From Mycolicibacter virginiensis (GTDB taxonomy: Bacteria > Actinomycetota > Actinomycetes > Mycobacteriales > Mycobacteriaceae): a stretch of DNA of 64,000 nucleotides. Location of the stretch: NCBI RefSeq assembly GCF_022374935.2, contig NZ_CP092430.2, positions 2,604,001-2,668,000 on the forward strand, read 5' to 3'. This document shows, piece by piece, positions 23,764 through 35,200 of the stretch. The notes under the pieces are model-generated. The model ran no database searches, had not been told where the DNA came from, and saw only the letters and a program-made list of their open reading frames with translations. Position numbers and translations under genes: made by a program. Within the stretch, counting starts at the first letter, position 1; each line of letters begins with the position of its first letter.

Positions 23764-24327
23764 ATGCCCAGGGTCAGCGAGGATCACCTGGCGGCCCGGC
23801 GCCGCCAGATCCTCGATGGCGCGCGGCGCTGCTTTGCCGCCTACGGCTATGACCAGGCGACGGTGCGGCGACTGGAGCAGATGATCGGGCTGTCGCGCGG
23901 GGCGATCTTCCATCACTTCCGCGACAAGGACACCCTGTTCTTCGAGTTGGCGCGTGAAGACGCGCAGCGGATGGCTGATGTCGCCTCGCGCGAGGGCCTG
24001 ATCGGCGTGATGCGGGACATGCTGGCGGCGCCGGAACAGTTCGACTGGCTGGCCACTCGACTGGAGATCGCCCGCAAACTGCGCCACGACCCGGAGTTCA
24101 GCCAGGGGTGGGCGGAGCGGTCGGCCGAATTGGCTGCTGCCACAACGGATCGACTGCATCGCCAGAAGCAGGCCGGTCGGCTGCGCGACGACGTCCCCGG
24201 GGACGTGTTGCACTGCTATCTGGATCTGGTGCTCGACGGCCTGGTCGCACGACTGGCGTCGGGCGAAGATCCGCAGCGGCTGTCAGCGGTCCTCGACCTG
24301 GTCGAGGATTCGGTGCGGCAGAGCTGA
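23764..24327 (+). CDS. acnR: TetR-family repressor of aconitase AcnR
   Basis: A 187-residue TetR-type regulator. The N-terminal helix-turn-helix is clear (RRQILDGARRCFAAYGYDQA, then TVRRLEQMIGLSRGAIFHHF, residues about 13-57). The ligand-binding part follows with LAREDAQRMADVASREGLIG and the C-terminal LDLVLDGLVARLASGEDPQ. It resembles Corynebacterium AcnR throughout, including GARRCFA and SRGAIFHHF. The Corynebacterium protein senses citrate with magnesium. It lies immediately after acn on the same strand, and its operator motif is in the acn promoter, so the pair is a closed feedback unit. Confidence 0.93.
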   Translation: MPRVSEDHLAARRRQILDGARRCFAAYGYDQATVRRLEQMIGLSRGAIFHHFRDKDTLFFELAREDAQRMADVASREGLIGVMRDMLAAPEQFDWLATRLEIARKLRHDPEFSQGWAERSAELAAATTDRLHRQKQAGRLRDDVPGDVLHCYLDLVLDGLVARLASGEDPQRLSAVLDLVEDSVRQS

Positions 24328-24338
24328 TTTCGCGCTGG

Positions 24339-24539
24339 TTAGCGCGATCGGGTGCGGTGGTTGGGCCCGCCGCGGCTGCGCATCGCCGCACCCGACTCGC
24401 GCAGCATGCTGTGCACGGAGCCGTACGATCGCCCGGTCGACGCCGCCAAAGTCCGAATGCTCGCCCCGCCCTCATAGGCGCTGCGCAACTCGACCAGTTG
24501 ACGGTCGCGTTGCTTGTTCGGTTTCGTCGTCGTTGCCAC
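24339..24539 (-). CDS. Small helix-turn-helix protein, Rv1473A-like
   Basis: A 66-residue basic protein. Residues 12-50 form a resolvase/sigma-like helix-turn-helix (VELRSAYEGGASIRTLAAST, then GRSYGSVHSMLRESG). The C-terminal RSRGGPNHRTRSR is strongly basic and suited to DNA contact. It matches the annotated small regulator Rv1473A by size and position between the ABC-F gene and acnR. The ATG at 24539 is the only sensible start. It converges on acnR with an 11-base gap. Its targets are unknown; it could regulate the ABC-F gene downstream. Confidence 0.82.
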   Translation of the reverse strand: MATTTKPNKQRDRQLVELRSAYEGGASIRTLAASTGRSYGSVHSMLRESGAAMRSRGGPNHRTRSR

Positions 24540-24624
24540 GTCCCCTCACCATCCCCTCGCCGGCCCAACGGGTTCAGCGTAGGAAGGTGGCGGGGATACC
24601 GGGCGACTTTGACTCAAATTCCGG

Positions 24625-26262
<1,638 letters not shown>

Positions 26263-26285
26263 GCGCGCGTACTCCTGTCGTGGTG

Positions 26286-27119
26286 CTACTTATCGTCAGT
26301 GAAAGCCGGTGGGCGTTTCTCGGCGCGCGCAGCGACGGCTTCCTCGAAGTTGCTGGTCAGCAGGCGCACGTAGAGCTGTCCGAGCCCCTCGGCCTGCATG
26401 TGCCCCTCCAGACTACCGGCGTCGAGTCCGCTCCAGAGCGTCCGCTTGGTCAATTCGGCCCCCGGCCGGGAGAAACCCGCGATCCGCTCGGCCATCTCGT
26501 AGCAGGTGTCCAGCAGGTCCGGCTGCTCCACCACCCGCGACACCAGCCCTATTCGTTCGGCCTCGGCGGCGTCGACGTCGCGGCCGGTGAGCATGATCTC
26601 GAACGCCCGCGACGCCCCGATCGCCCGGGGCAGCAGGTAGCTCAGCCCCAGCTCACTGGCGGTCAGCCCGTTGTTGATGCCGGCGGCCCGGAAGTAGGCA
26701 CCCGACGCGGCGATCCGGATGTCGGCCGCCAGCGCCAGGCAAAGTCCGCCACCGATGGCCGCCCCGTTGACGGCCGCGATCACCGGCTGGTGCAGGCGCC
26801 GCAGCCCCAGGATGATGTCGTCGAGCAGTTCCATCGACCGCAACCCGAACGTGGGCCGGGTCAGTCCAGCCACGTGCGGCACCGAACCCGCGGACTTGTG
26901 GTCGGCACCCGAGGAGAACCCACGGCCCGCCCCGGTCAGCACCACCACCCGCACCGAGTTGTCGTAGCTGACTTCCGCCAGCACGTCACGCAGCGGAACC
27001 ATGACGTCGAACGCCATGGAGTTCATCCGCTCCGGGCGGTTCAGCGTGATCAGGGCGACGTGTGGGCGGGGACGTTCGACTTTGACGAACTCGGAGCCGA
27101 ACTCAGATTCGGAAGACAC
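26286..27119 (-). CDS. echA12: Enoyl-CoA hydratase/isomerase family protein, EchA12-like
   Basis: A 277-residue crotonase-fold protein. The CoA/oxyanion-hole signatures are GRGFSSGADHKSAGS and IAAVNGAAIGGGLCLALAAD. At the position of the second catalytic Glu the sequence GLTASELGLSYLLPRAIG keeps an acidic residue. It would hydrate or isomerise enoyl-CoA thioesters, with substrate not predictable. Synteny with Rv1472 supports the symbol. It is flanked by thioredoxin upstream (26 bases) and the ABC-F gene downstream, and the three may share a transcript. Confidence 0.88.
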   Translation of the reverse strand: MSSESEFGSEFVKVERPRPHVALITLNRPERMNSMAFDVMVPLRDVLAEVSYDNSVRVVVLTGAGRGFSSGADHKSAGSVPHVAGLTRPTFGLRSMELLDDIILGLRRLHQPVIAAVNGAAIGGGLCLALAADIRIAASGAYFRAAGINNGLTASELGLSYLLPRAIGASRAFEIMLTGRDVDAAEAERIGLVSRVVEQPDLLDTCYEMAERIAGFSRPGAELTKRTLWSGLDAGSLEGHMQAEGLGQLYVRLLTSNFEEAVAARAEKRPPAFTDDK

Positions 27120-27145
27120 GGATGCACGCTATCGCGTGCGCGCCC

Positions 27146-27520
27146 TCAGACCTGGTCGGGCTTGCCCGCAGCGGCCTGCTCGGCCAGGGCGGCTTCGACG
27201 TCGAGATCCTTGACCTGCTGGACCAGGTTCTCCAACGCCGCCGCAGGCAGTGCGCCGGCCTGGTTGAACACCAGCGTGCCCTTCTTGAACGCCATCAGGG
27301 TGGGAATGGAGCGGATCTGGGCGGCGGCGGCCAGCTGCTGCTCGGCTTCGGTGTCGACCTTGGCGAACACCACGTCGGGGTGCTTCTCGGAGACGGACGC
27401 GAACGTCGGTGCGAACGACCGGCACGGCCCGCACCAGGACGCCCAGAAATCGACGAGCACGATGTCGTTGTCGGCGATGGTTTCTTCGAATTTCGCTGCG
27501 GTGAGGTCTTGAGTTGCCAT
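27146..27520 (-). CDS. trxB1: Thioredoxin
   Basis: A 124-residue classical thioredoxin with the redox motif WCGPC (in VDFWASWCGPCRSF, Cys near residues 31 and 34) and the cis-Pro in SIPTLMAFKKG. It reduces protein disulfides, taking electrons from thioredoxin reductase. The ATG at 27520 (MATQDLTAAKFEE) is used; an upstream in-frame start at 27601 adds a non-homologous Pro-rich tail. The C-terminal extension after VQQVKDLDVE is Ala-rich. Position matches Rv1471. It is divergent from the secreted duplicated-domain gene. Confidence 0.92.
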   Translation of the reverse strand: MATQDLTAAKFEETIADNDIVLVDFWASWCGPCRSFAPTFASVSEKHPDVVFAKVDTEAEQQLAAAAQIRSIPTLMAFKKGTLVFNQAGALPAAALENLVQQVKDLDVEAALAEQAAAGKPDQV

Positions 27521-27697
27521 GATTGGCCCAACGCCCGGATACGCCGCGGTGTTCCCGAACCCCGTCGCGCCGGGCCCGAGTGGTCTACACAGCGGGCTCA
27601 CAGCTGGAAGCTAGCTGCGCGCTAACTCGACCATTGACGGTGGTAGCACCGGTCGGCGGCACCCGCCGCCGCCGATATCAACGAACGGAGACTGCCG

Positions 27698-28351
27698 ATG
27701 TCCCCCCGCCCGAGCACACCCACCCACACGATCCGCGCTCTGACCGGAGCGACGGCGCTGTTCGCGGCCGGATTGTTCGTCCCGGCATTGGCTCACGCCC
27801 AGGGCGACCACGTGATGGGTTCGGTCTCCTCGGTGTCCGGCAACACCTTCGAGGTGGCCCGCTCATCCGGCACCACGACCGTTTCGTTGACCGACGAAAC
27901 GCGGATTTTCGAGTCGGTTCCCGCGCAGCGCGGCGAGATCACCGCCGGCACCTGCATCAAGGCCGGCGCCGCTCCCGACAGCGCTCCGGCCGACAGTGGC
28001 GCCATCACCGCGAAGTTCGTGGCGATCAGCACCACGGTCGACGGCAAGTGCCCGCAGCGGCCCGCCGCGGCGGCCGACGCCCCCGCGCCCCCGAAGCCGC
28101 ACCGTGGCGTCCGCGGTGTGGTCGAGTCGGTCTCCGGTGACACCCTGACGATCAGCGGCCCGTCCGGGCCGACCACTGTGACGCTCAACGACAGCACCCA
28201 CTTCCGTCGCATGGTCGCCGTCAGCGCGCCGTCGATCAGTGCCGGCAAGTGTGTCGCCGCCGGCGGGACCACCGACGGCGACGGCGTGCTGCAGGCGCGG
28301 CGCGTCACCGTGTGGGCCGGCGACGGCAACTGCCCCGAACCGCCCGCGTAA
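27698..28351 (+). CDS. Secreted protein with two tandem DUF5666-like domains
   Basis: A 217-residue exported protein. A signal peptide covers residues 1-34 (ALFAAGLFVPALAHAQ). Two homologous domains follow: about 38-110 (GSVSSVSGNTFEVARSSGTT, then TVSLTDETRIFESV and GTCIKAG) and about 135-210 (GVVESVSGDTLTISGPSGPT, then TVTLNDSTHFRRMV and GKCVAAG). Each carries one Cys in an equivalent position, plus a second Cys near the domain end. A PAAAADAPAPPKPH linker joins them. The layout suggests a DUF5666-like beta-barrel repeated twice. GGAG precedes the ATG. The function is unknown. Confidence 0.78.
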   Translation: MSPRPSTPTHTIRALTGATALFAAGLFVPALAHAQGDHVMGSVSSVSGNTFEVARSSGTTTVSLTDETRIFESVPAQRGEITAGTCIKAGAAPDSAPADSGAITAKFVAISTTVDGKCPQRPAAAADAPAPPKPHRGVRGVVESVSGDTLTISGPSGPTTVTLNDSTHFRRMVAVSAPSISAGKCVAAGGTTDGDGVLQARRVTVWAGDGNCPEPPA

Positions 28352-28377
28352 GCGGGCCTCGGCGGCATCTGAGCCGC
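28342..28377. terminator. Two tandem hairpins at a convergent gene junction
   Basis: The first hairpin is GCCCGC-GTAA-GCGGGC (28342-28357), whose loop contains the TAA stop of the secreted protein. The second is GCGGC-ATCTGA-GCCGC (28362-28377), reaching the stop codon of the amidohydrolase on the other strand. Both stems are perfect. Position between converging genes suggests bidirectional termination without a U-tract. Confidence 0.55.
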
Positions 28378-30110
28378 TACCCCAGCACCTTCCCGTAGGT
28401 CTGCCGACCCATCAGATAGGTGGCCTCCACCGCCACGTCGCGCAGGTCTTCCGGCGGAACCCGGCGAGGGTTGTGCGACAGCACCACCAGGTCGGCGTAC
28501 TTGCCGGGTTCCAGGCTGCCGATCTCGGTGTCCAGCCGCAGTTGCCAGGCGGCGTTGAGGGTCTGCGCCTTGATCGCCGCATCGACGCCGATGCGCTGCT
28601 CGGGGGCCAGCACCCGGCCGCTGCCCTTGGCGATCCGGTTCACCGCGGTGGCGATGTTGCCGATCGGGTTGGGCGGGGTGACGGTGCCGTCATTGTGGAA
28701 CGACAGCCGCAGACCGGCGTCCACGGCTGAACGCGCCGACATCCAGTGCGAGCCGTGATCGGGACCGAAGAGCTTGTCCACCAACACATCTCCCCAGAAA
28801 TAGATGTGTTCGATGAATAGGCTCGGGGTGATTCCCAGCTGTGCGGCCCGCGCGAACTGATCGGGCCGCATGGCCCCGACGTGTTCGATCCGGGGCCGCA
28901 GCGCCGGCGGTGTGCGCGCCTGTTCGAACGCGTCCAGCACCACGTCGATCGCGGCATCGCCGTGGACGTGGCAGGAGACCTGCCAATGCTGATCGACGAA
29001 GGCCTTGGTCAGGTCCTGGATCTGCTCGGGCGGGTAGTTCATCCTGCCGCGGTGGTCGGGGCCCAGGCCCATGCTCGCGGTAGTGGCGTTAGCCAGATAC
29101 GGGAAGGTGGTGAAGATGTTGCCCTGCCACGGCGAACCGTCCGCCCAGATCTTCATCCCGATCTTGTCGAACAGCACGTCGGCGCGGGCCCGCTTGCCGC
29201 GAACGTTCTTCGAATCGGCAGCCAGTTCCGCGGTGCCGATCTCATAGGCACGCACCCGCACAGCGCAGTCGGCCTGCTGGGCGAGCTTGCCGAACACCTC
29301 CGATTGCGCACGCGCGTCATAGGAATGCTCGGTGGCTGTGGCGATGCCCGCGCGCGCGAGTTGGGAGTAGGCCCAGCGCAGATTGTCTCCGGCGTTGGCC
29401 ATGATGGCGCCGGAGAACGGCGCGACCAGCGCCATCACCGCCGCCGCCTCGCGGACCTCGCCGGTCAGCTGCCCGTCGGGTCCGTGAATGTATTGCGCTC
29501 CGGCCGGGTTGGGCGTGGTCTTGGTGATACCTGCAGCGGTGAACGCGGCAGTGTTGCCGTAGGCGGCGTGGCCGCTGTTGGAGATGATCACCACGGGGTT
29601 GTTGGGGGCGAGCCGAGACAGTTCGGTACGGGTGAAGGGCTGCAGCCCGCTCTGCAGCAGCGGATCCACCCCGTTGAGCAGAATCGGCTGGCCCTTCGGC
29701 GTGTCCGCCACGGCCTCGGCCAGCTTGGCGAACACCCCGTTGGCGGTGGGGACGGTGAAGGGACGCACGTCGATGGCCGGCGGGGCCAGCGTGGAGCCCA
29801 TCTCGAACGGATGACCATGCGGCTCCACGAACGCCGGCAGCAGCGCCCGGCCGCGCAAGTCGATGACGGTGGTGCCCGACCCGCGCAGTCGCAGTACCTC
29901 GTCGGCAGTGCCGACCTGGCTGATCCGTCCTCCGGTGACCGCGAGTGCTTCGGCTTCCGGGGCGCCCGGTGCCACTGTCACCACCGGACCACCGATGAAA
30001 ATGGTGTCGGCCCCCGGCCCCCGTGATTCGCACGCCGCGAGCCCGCCGACCGCTGTGCCCGCTGCCGCGGCCGCCATCCCGGCCATAAACCGTCGCCTGC
30101 TTGTCGTCAC
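28377..30110 (-). CDS. Tat-exported lipoprotein amidohydrolase (YtcJ-like)
   Basis: A 577-residue metal-dependent amidohydrolase. The N-terminus has a twin-arginine signal (SRRRFMAGMAAAAAG) ending in a lipobox (GLAAC, Cys near residue 27), so the folded enzyme is probably exported and lipid-anchored. The TIM-barrel core is of the YtcJ/amidohydrolase 3 type: metal-binding HGHP in LPAFVEPHGHPFEMG, HVHGDAAIDV, RIEHVGAM and, near the end, LSFHNDGT and LEPGKYADLVVL. The substrate is unknown. The start is GTG 30110 just before the RR motif. It ends against the convergent secreted protein. Confidence 0.87.
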   Translation of the reverse strand: MTTSRRRFMAGMAAAAAGTAVGGLAACESRGPGADTIFIGGPVVTVAPGAPEAEALAVTGGRISQVGTADEVLRLRGSGTTVIDLRGRALLPAFVEPHGHPFEMGSTLAPPAIDVRPFTVPTANGVFAKLAEAVADTPKGQPILLNGVDPLLQSGLQPFTRTELSRLAPNNPVVIISNSGHAAYGNTAAFTAAGITKTTPNPAGAQYIHGPDGQLTGEVREAAAVMALVAPFSGAIMANAGDNLRWAYSQLARAGIATATEHSYDARAQSEVFGKLAQQADCAVRVRAYEIGTAELAADSKNVRGKRARADVLFDKIGMKIWADGSPWQGNIFTTFPYLANATTASMGLGPDHRGRMNYPPEQIQDLTKAFVDQHWQVSCHVHGDAAIDVVLDAFEQARTPPALRPRIEHVGAMRPDQFARAAQLGITPSLFIEHIYFWGDVLVDKLFGPDHGSHWMSARSAVDAGLRLSFHNDGTVTPPNPIGNIATAVNRIAKGSGRVLAPEQRIGVDAAIKAQTLNAAWQLRLDTEIGSLEPGKYADLVVLSHNPRRVPPEDLRDVAVEATYLMGRQTYGKVLG

Positions 30111-30210
30111 CGTGTCCGCTCGTTTTCAGTCACAGTCACGCGACGAGTATGGCAGCGCCCATCCCCCGAGCCACCGGCCGGGACACATGACAACGCTGAC
30201 CGGTCCCGCG

Positions 30211-31035
30211 CTAGGTGAGGTCGTCGTGGTCGCCGCGCGCCCAGGCGGCGTGACGGTCCGCCGAGAACCGGACCGCGGCCACCGCGTCGGTGTCGATGGT
30301 GTTGGTGTGCAGCCCGTAGACGCGATCGAAGCGCAACTGTTCCATCGTTGCGGCCATTCGCTGGGCGACCGCAGCCGACAGTGGAATCCGGTTGGGATAG
30401 CTGCGCAAGAATGCCACGGTGCGCCGATCGGGGTTCGGGAAGACGGTGTCGCCGACCAGCAGCACCCCGCGACCGCCGGCACCGGCGTCCCAGCACGCGA
30501 CGGAGCTGCCCGGAAAGTGGCCGCCGACCTGAATCAGGGTCAGCCCATCAGCGAGCTCCAGGCGGCCGGACCAATATCGGATCGCCGGATCCGGACGCAT
30601 CACCCACTGCTTGTCAGCGGCATTGACGTACACCGGCACCCCGCCGAGTCGCCGGCCCCATTCCACTTGGGCGCCGAACATGTGCGGGTGGCTGGCGACG
30701 ACACCGAGCATCGGGCCCTGCTCCAGCGCCGCGGCGACCCCGGCGTCATCGATGAATCCCGAGGGATCCCACAGCATATTGCCGCGGGGTGTGCACACCA
30801 GCTTGCCCAATTGACCGATACCCAGGGGCGGATTGCTACCGATCCCGATCAGCCCGGGTTCTAACTCAAAGGCGTAGGACCGCATCCCCTCGGCGGCCAG
30901 GTCGCCCAAGGTGGCCCAGTGCTGGCCGTCCGCCGGAACCCATTGCCGGTCGTCGGCGCAGATGGCGCACACCTGCGGCGTCGCATCGTGTTCGACACCG
31001 CAGGTCCGGCAGAGCCAGAACGCGGCTGCCGGCAC
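30211..31035 (-). CDS. MBL-fold metallo-hydrolase with N-terminal zinc-ribbon-like motif
   Basis: A 274-residue protein. Residues 9-26 hold paired cysteines (CRTCGVEH and CAIC) typical of a rubredoxin- or zinc-ribbon-like knuckle. The rest resembles the metallo-beta-lactamase fold: NMLWDPSGFIDDAG, then SHPHMFG where the HxHxDH motif is expected, GGHFPGSSV and VLLVGDTVF near the third and fourth metal positions, and a late LHTNTID. The Asp-His of the main motif is not conserved. It starts two bases after the sufT stop, so it may be the last gene of the suf transcript. The activity is unknown. Confidence 0.75.
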   Translation of the reverse strand: MPAAAFWLCRTCGVEHDATPQVCAICADDRQWVPADGQHWATLGDLAAEGMRSYAFELEPGLIGIGSNPPLGIGQLGKLVCTPRGNMLWDPSGFIDDAGVAAALEQGPMLGVVASHPHMFGAQVEWGRRLGGVPVYVNAADKQWVMRPDPAIRYWSGRLELADGLTLIQVGGHFPGSSVACWDAGAGGRGVLLVGDTVFPNPDRRTVAFLRSYPNRIPLSAAVAQRMAATMEQLRFDRVYGLHTNTIDTDAVAAVRFSADRHAAWARGDHDDLT

Positions 31036-31037
31036 GG

Positions 31038-31379
31038 TCAGACCGTGAAACCGACTGCGCGCATCATCTCGCGGCCCTCGTCGGTGATCTTGTCCGGCCC
31101 CCAGGCCGGCTCCCAGACCCAGGACAGGTCGACCTTCTTGACCAGGCCGGCACCCACGGTGGCGTTCTCGACCTGCTCGGCGATCATGTCCTGCAGCGGG
31201 CAGGCCGGCGAGGTGAGGGTCATGGTGACGACCGCGGCCGCCCCGTCCTCGTCCTGCCGGATCGACAGGTCATAGACCAGGCCCAGGTCCATCACGTTGA
31301 TGCCGATTTCGGGGTCGATGACGTCGTGCATCGATTCCTCGACTTCGGCGAGCAGCTCGTCCGGTCCCAATTCGCTCAT
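31038..31379 (-). CDS. sufT: SufT-like DUF59 metal-sulfur cluster assembly protein, Rv1466-like
   Basis: A 113-residue DUF59/MIP18-family protein. The family core is HDVIDPEIGINVMDLGLVYD, with the conserved Cys in TSPACPLQDM. SufT-type proteins help mature Fe-S proteins, probably in cluster carriage. The ATG at 31379 overlaps the sufU stop (TCAT on the plus strand, ATGA on the coding strand), giving coupled translation at the end of the suf operon. Confidence 0.9.
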   Translation of the reverse strand: MSELGPDELLAEVEESMHDVIDPEIGINVMDLGLVYDLSIRQDEDGAAAVVTMTLTSPACPLQDMIAEQVENATVGAGLVKKVDLSWVWEPAWGPDKITDEGREMMRAVGFTV

Positions 31380-31873
31380 CGATTCATCTCCTGGGTTGTC
31401 CCACTGACGGATGCCAGCGATTGTTCCTCTGTCTTCGCGAGCGCCTGCGCCAGCGCATCTTTGAACGCCATCCAGCCGAGCAGTGCGCACTTGACTCGGG
31501 CCGGGTACTTGGCCACTCCGGCGAACGCGATGCCGTCGCCGATCACGTCCTCGTCACCTTCCACGGTGCCTCGTGACGACACCATCTCGTGGAATGCATC
31601 GAAGGTCGCGCACGCCTGTTCCACCGTCAAACCGATCACCTGGCTGGCCAGCACGGAGGTCGCGGCCTGCGAGATCGAGCAACCCTGCCCGTCGTAGGAG
31701 ACATCGGCGATCTGGGTACCGTCGGGTGACACCGCCACCCGCAGCGTCAGTTCGTCACCGCAGGTGGGGTTGACGTGGTGCACCTGCGCGCCGTAGGGCT
31801 CCCGCAGGCCGCGATGCTGTGGATGCTTGTAGTGATCGAGGATCACCTCTTGATAGAACTGCTCAAGACGCAA
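31376..31873 (-). CDS. sufU: SufU-type sulfur-transfer protein
   Basis: A 165-residue IscU/SufU-family protein. It carries the three zinc/cysteine positions: PTCGDELTLRV, GQGCSISQAATSVL and KYPARVKCALLGWMAFK. In Gram-positive bacteria SufU accepts persulfide from SufS. The SufU-type insertion (FDAFHEMVSSRGTVEGDEDV) between the second and third Cys is present. The start is best placed at TTG 31873, because GGGGGAG lies nine bases upstream and homologues begin M-T-L-R-L-E-Q; no ATG is available. This makes it overlap the sufS stop region closely. Confidence 0.9.
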   Translation of the reverse strand: MRLEQFYQEVILDHYKHPQHRGLREPYGAQVHHVNPTCGDELTLRVAVSPDGTQIADVSYDGQGCSISQAATSVLASQVIGLTVEQACATFDAFHEMVSSRGTVEGDEDVIGDGIAFAGVAKYPARVKCALLGWMAFKDALAQALAKTEEQSLASVSGTTQEMNR

Positions 31874-31877
31874 CGTC

Positions 31878-33972
<2,095 letters not shown>

Positions 33973-34006
33973 TGCTGATTCGTGTCCTTAGGTGATGCGT
34001 TCGGGT

Positions 34007-35200
34007 TTATGGGTTCTCGGTGACCGCGAGTTCACGCTCGACGGCCTCTGCGAGGCGCTCCTGCACAGCCGGAACGGGGATCTTGGCGATGATCTCGCCG
34101 AAGAAGCCGCGCACGATCAGGCGCCGGGCCTGCTCTTCCGGGATGCCGCGCGCCTGCAGGTAGAACAACTGGAGATCATCGAATCGTCCAGTCGCACTGG
34201 CGTGCCCGGCCTGCACGATCTCCCCGGTCTCGATCTCCAAGTTGGGAATCGAGTCGGCCCGGGCGCCGTCGGCCAGTACCAGGTTGCGGTTCACCTCGAA
34301 GGTGTCGGTGCCGACGCCGCTCGCGCGGATCAGCACATCGCCGACCCAGACGGTGTGGGCGTCCGGCAGCGCCGAAGCCGGGTCGCCCTGCAGCGCGCCC
34401 TTGTAGAGCACGTTCGACCGGCAGTTGGGCTGGGCGTGGTCGACCAGCAGGCGCGATTCGAGGTGTTGGCCGTCGTCGGCGAAGTACAGGCCGAGCATCT
34501 CGGCGTCGCCACCGGGACCGTCGAAGCGGACCCGGCCGGTCAGGCGTACCAGTTCGCCACCCAGCTGCACGGCGCTGTGGCGCAGCACCGCGTCCTTGCC
34601 CAGCGCCGCGTGGTGCATGGTGACGTGCACCAGGTCCGACGCGGCGTCGGCGATCCAGACCACGGTCAGCTGTGCGCCGTCGCCGACCACGAATTCGACG
34701 TTGTCGGCGTAGGTCCCGCTGCCCCGGACGTCGATCACGACGGTTGCCCGTGACAGTTCCTCGGCACGCAGCTGCAGGTGGCCGTAGGCCGTCGCTCCGG
34801 CACCCGGGCCGGTGACAGTGATCTCGATGGGCTCCTCAACGCTGGCTTCCTTGGCCACCGTGACCACCGTCGCCTCACGAAACGCCGAGAAGGCCTGGGC
34901 CGCAATGCGATCTGCTGGCACACCAGCGGCGCCCAGCCGGTCGTCGCCGCGCGCAACCGTCTCGGTCCGCACGCCGTCCGAACCGCGGACTTCGATGCCG
35001 GCGGGCGCGTCGGCGACCGCGGAGCCGTCGTGCAGGCCGCGCAGCCGGCGCAGCGGGGTGAACCGCCACACTTCATCGCGACCGTGCGGCACCTCGAACG
35101 CCTCGACATCGAACGAGGTGAACGCGGTGCCCTTGGTGCCACCTTCGACCGCTGAGGTCAGGTTGGCCGCCGGGGCGGACGTCAAACCAGTGGAAGTCAC
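34007..35200 (-). CDS. sufD: Fe-S assembly scaffold subunit SufD
   Basis: A 397-residue beta-helix protein forming the SufBCD complex. The C-terminal family block is visible: VLADGARADSIPNLEIETGE, then GHASATGRFDDLQLFYLQAR and GIPEEQARRLIVRGFFGEI. The N-terminal 100 residues are less conserved. The GTG start at 35200 abuts the sufB TAG directly, so translation is likely coupled. SufD supplies residues for the SufB-SufD interface where the cluster forms. Confidence 0.95.
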   Translation of the reverse strand: MTSTGLTSAPAANLTSAVEGGTKGTAFTSFDVEAFEVPHGRDEVWRFTPLRRLRGLHDGSAVADAPAGIEVRGSDGVRTETVARGDDRLGAAGVPADRIAAQAFSAFREATVVTVAKEASVEEPIEITVTGPGAGATAYGHLQLRAEELSRATVVIDVRGSGTYADNVEFVVGDGAQLTVVWIADAASDLVHVTMHHAALGKDAVLRHSAVQLGGELVRLTGRVRFDGPGGDAEMLGLYFADDGQHLESRLLVDHAQPNCRSNVLYKGALQGDPASALPDAHTVWVGDVLIRASGVGTDTFEVNRNLVLADGARADSIPNLEIETGEIVQAGHASATGRFDDLQLFYLQARGIPEEQARRLIVRGFFGEIIAKIPVPAVQERLAEAVERELAVTENP

